From: Deltaproteobacteria bacterium
Lineage (GTDB): Bacteria > Desulfobacterota > Desulfovibrionia > Desulfovibrionales > Desulfovibrionaceae
Length of the DNA stretch: 5,315 nt
NCBI GenBank assembly: GCA_031280335.1
Contig: JAITGZ010000114.1
Location: 1-5,315 of the forward strand
Reading direction: 5' to 3'
Shown here one piece after another: positions 4,265-5,315 of this stretch (within the stretch, counting starts at the first letter, position 1; every line of letters begins with the position of its first letter). The position numbers and the translations under genes are program-made. The notes below the pieces were generated by a model. The model worked only from the letters and a program-made list of their open reading frames with translations. It was not told the DNA's origin and did not search any database.

Positions 4265-5315
4265 CTTTTACTCCTACGTCCATGATCGGAGCGGGCGGAG
4301 CGCCAAGGCCGTTCATCCATTCCCTAAAGGCGAGTTCAGCGCGCCGGGCGTAGAGGGCTTTGCGGTCAGCCTTGCCCGCGCGGGCTTCCAGGGCTGGCAT
4401 GAGGCCATATTGGATGTTGCTGGGCTGAAAGTTATCCGTGGCGGAGCGCAGATGCAGCAACAGCGCTCCCAGGGCGCTTTGCGGCGGGGGTGGGGGCAGG
4501 TCGCGGCCGCGCGCGTGCGCGGCCAGGAGCAGGCCGAGCCAGAGGCCGCAAGCGGCGGATTCCACATAACCCTCCACCCCGGTGATCTGCCCGGCCAGAA
4601 AGATGTGCGGCGCGGCGCGCAGGGAGAGGTCCGGGTTCAGTACGCGGGGGGCGTTGACAAAGGTATTGCGGTGCATGCTGCCATAGCGCGCGAAACGGGC
4701 TTGTTCCATGCCGGGGATGAGGCGGAATATCCGTTCTTGCTCCCGCTGCGTCAGTTTGGTCTGGCAGCCCACCAGGTTGAACATGCTGCGGTTCAAGTTC
4801 TCCGCCCGCAGTTGCAGCAAGGCAAAGGGGCGGCGTCCGCTGCGCGGATCGGTGAAGCCCACGGGCTTGAGGGGGCCGAAGGCTAAGGTGCGCTCGCCGC
4901 GCTCGGCCAGGGCCTCAATGGGCATACAGCCTTCAAAATGGATGATTTTTTCAAAGTCTTTGGCAGGGGTTTTTTCCGCCTCCAGCAGGGCATGGTAAAA
5001 GACCAGGTATTCTTCGCGGTTCATGGGGCAGTTGAGGTAATCCCCCTCCCCCTGACCATAGCGCGAACCGGAGAAGATAATCTCCCGGTTCAGACTCTCG
5101 CCTTCCACAATGGGCGCGATGGCATCGTAAAAATACAGGCTTTCGCCGCCCAGCAGGCGCAGGAGCGAGCGGCTTAGAGATTCACCGGCCAGGGGGCCGG
5201 CGCATACGGCCAGGAGCACATCGGAGATTGTCGGGGAAGGAACCACGTACCTCGCCCTCCTGAACCCGTTCAGGCCGGTTTCCAACGATGGTTTAATGTC
5301 CGGGGGGTCTGGGGG
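4257..5315 (-). CDS. trmFO: TrmFO, folate/FAD-dependent tRNA (uracil-54-C5)-methyltransferase (partial, N-terminus beyond the right edge)
   Basis: TrmFO makes m5U54 in the tRNA T-loop using methylene-tetrahydrofolate as carbon donor and FADH2 as reductant. The visible 352 residues are the C-terminal part of a protein usually about 430-450 long. Signature blocks are SLYFYDAIAPIVE (5103-5141), YLNCPM (5022-5039), FEGCMPIE with the conserved catalytic-type cysteine codon at 4926-4928, GPLKPVG, RYGSMHRNTFVN, the FAD-binding GQITGVEGYVESAACG (4545-4592) and NFQPSNIQYGLMP (4395-4433). The N-terminal GxGxxG FAD motif and second cysteine must lie outside. The frame is open to the edge; a TTG at 5285 is not a credible start because more than 100 residues of the family would be missing. 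The first about 37 visible residues, before CAGPL, are not TrmFO-like and contain a repeat-like stretch. The start of the glycosyltransferase overlaps this stop. Confidence 0.93.
   Translation of the reverse strand, partial: PPDPPDIKPSLETGLNGFRRARYVVPSPTISDVLLAVCAGPLAGESLSRSLLRLLGGESLYFYDAIAPIVEGESLNREIIFSGSRYGQGEGDYLNCPMNREEYLVFYHALLEAEKTPAKDFEKIIHFEGCMPIEALAERGERTLAFGPLKPVGFTDPRSGRRPFALLQLRAENLNRSMFNLVGCQTKLTQREQERIFRLIPGMEQARFARYGSMHRNTFVNAPRVLNPDLSLRAAPHIFLAGQITGVEGYVESAACGLWLGLLLAAHARGRDLPPPPPQSALGALLLHLRSATDNFQPSNIQYGLMPALEARAGKADRKALYARRAELAFREWMNGLGAPPAPIMDVGVKDV
5259..5274. repeat. Palindrome inside the non-conserved stretch of trmFO
   Basis: CCTGAACCCGTTCAGG has 7-bp arms around a 2-base centre. 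It lies within the part of the trmFO frame that lacks family similarity and is 29 bases from the G-rich repeat copy, consistent with repeat-derived DNA in the reading frame. Confidence 0.4.
5303..5314 (+). repeat. G-rich 12-base repeat, copy 2, inside the trmFO reading frame
   Basis: Identical to 1796-1807. On the coding strand it contributes to a Pro-Pro-Asp-Pro-Pro-Asp stretch. It reaches the window edge, so its full extent cannot be seen. Confidence 0.45.

Noticed and set aside
3972..4886. Plus-strand open frame of 304 codons opposite trmFO and the glycosyltransferase
   Set aside because: It crosses the junction of two well-identified minus-strand genes and results from GC-rich codon bias.
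5283..5285. TTG as the start of trmFO
   Set aside because: The frame stays open to the window edge and the family needs an N-terminal FAD-binding part before this point.

Overview
The window looks like a piece of chromosome from a GC-rich Gram-negative bacterium, most likely a Desulfovibrio-type deltaproteobacterium. The basis is the mix of a folate/FAD tRNA methyltransferase (TrmFO), PyrR, a Memo-family protein and a signal-peptide-bearing outer membrane barrel, together with intergenic DNA packed with GC-rich stem-loops. This assignment is inference; no taxonomic marker gene is present.

All five confident genes lie on the minus strand, so the window reads right to left. From the right edge: trmFO (4257 to the edge, N-terminus outside the window) overlaps by 8 bases a family 2 glycosyltransferase (3014-4264). 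A short AT-rich gap holds a good sigma70-type promoter (2978-3007) with a Fur-box-like sequence, followed by a 100-base leader and the Memo/AmmeMemoRadiSam B gene amrB (2028-2870). A 403-base gene-free gap (1625-2027) is almost entirely inverted repeats and ends in the putative control region of pyrR (1073-1624). Then comes an outer membrane beta-barrel protein gene (211-984) with its own Shine-Dalgarno and a possible promoter, closed by a very strong hairpin terminator (144-192). At the far left, positions 1-15 look like the first five codons of another minus-strand gene, whose ribosome binding site and start codon are locked in a 14-bp hairpin.

The genes do not form an obvious pathway. They cover tRNA m5U54 modification, sugar transfer to a surface glycan or protein, an uncharacterised Memo protein, pyrimidine salvage/regulation and an envelope protein. 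Only trmFO and the glycosyltransferase look translationally coupled; the other three have signs of independent expression.

The parts most worth a second look are non-coding. They are the start-codon-sequestering hairpin at the left edge, a PyrR-binding-loop-like hairpin 11 bases upstream of the pyrR Shine-Dalgarno, an 80-base three-stem structure and a row of tandem hairpins between amrB and pyrR, and a 12-base G-rich repeat shared between that gap and the trmFO reading frame. I did not find a clear new multi-gene system.
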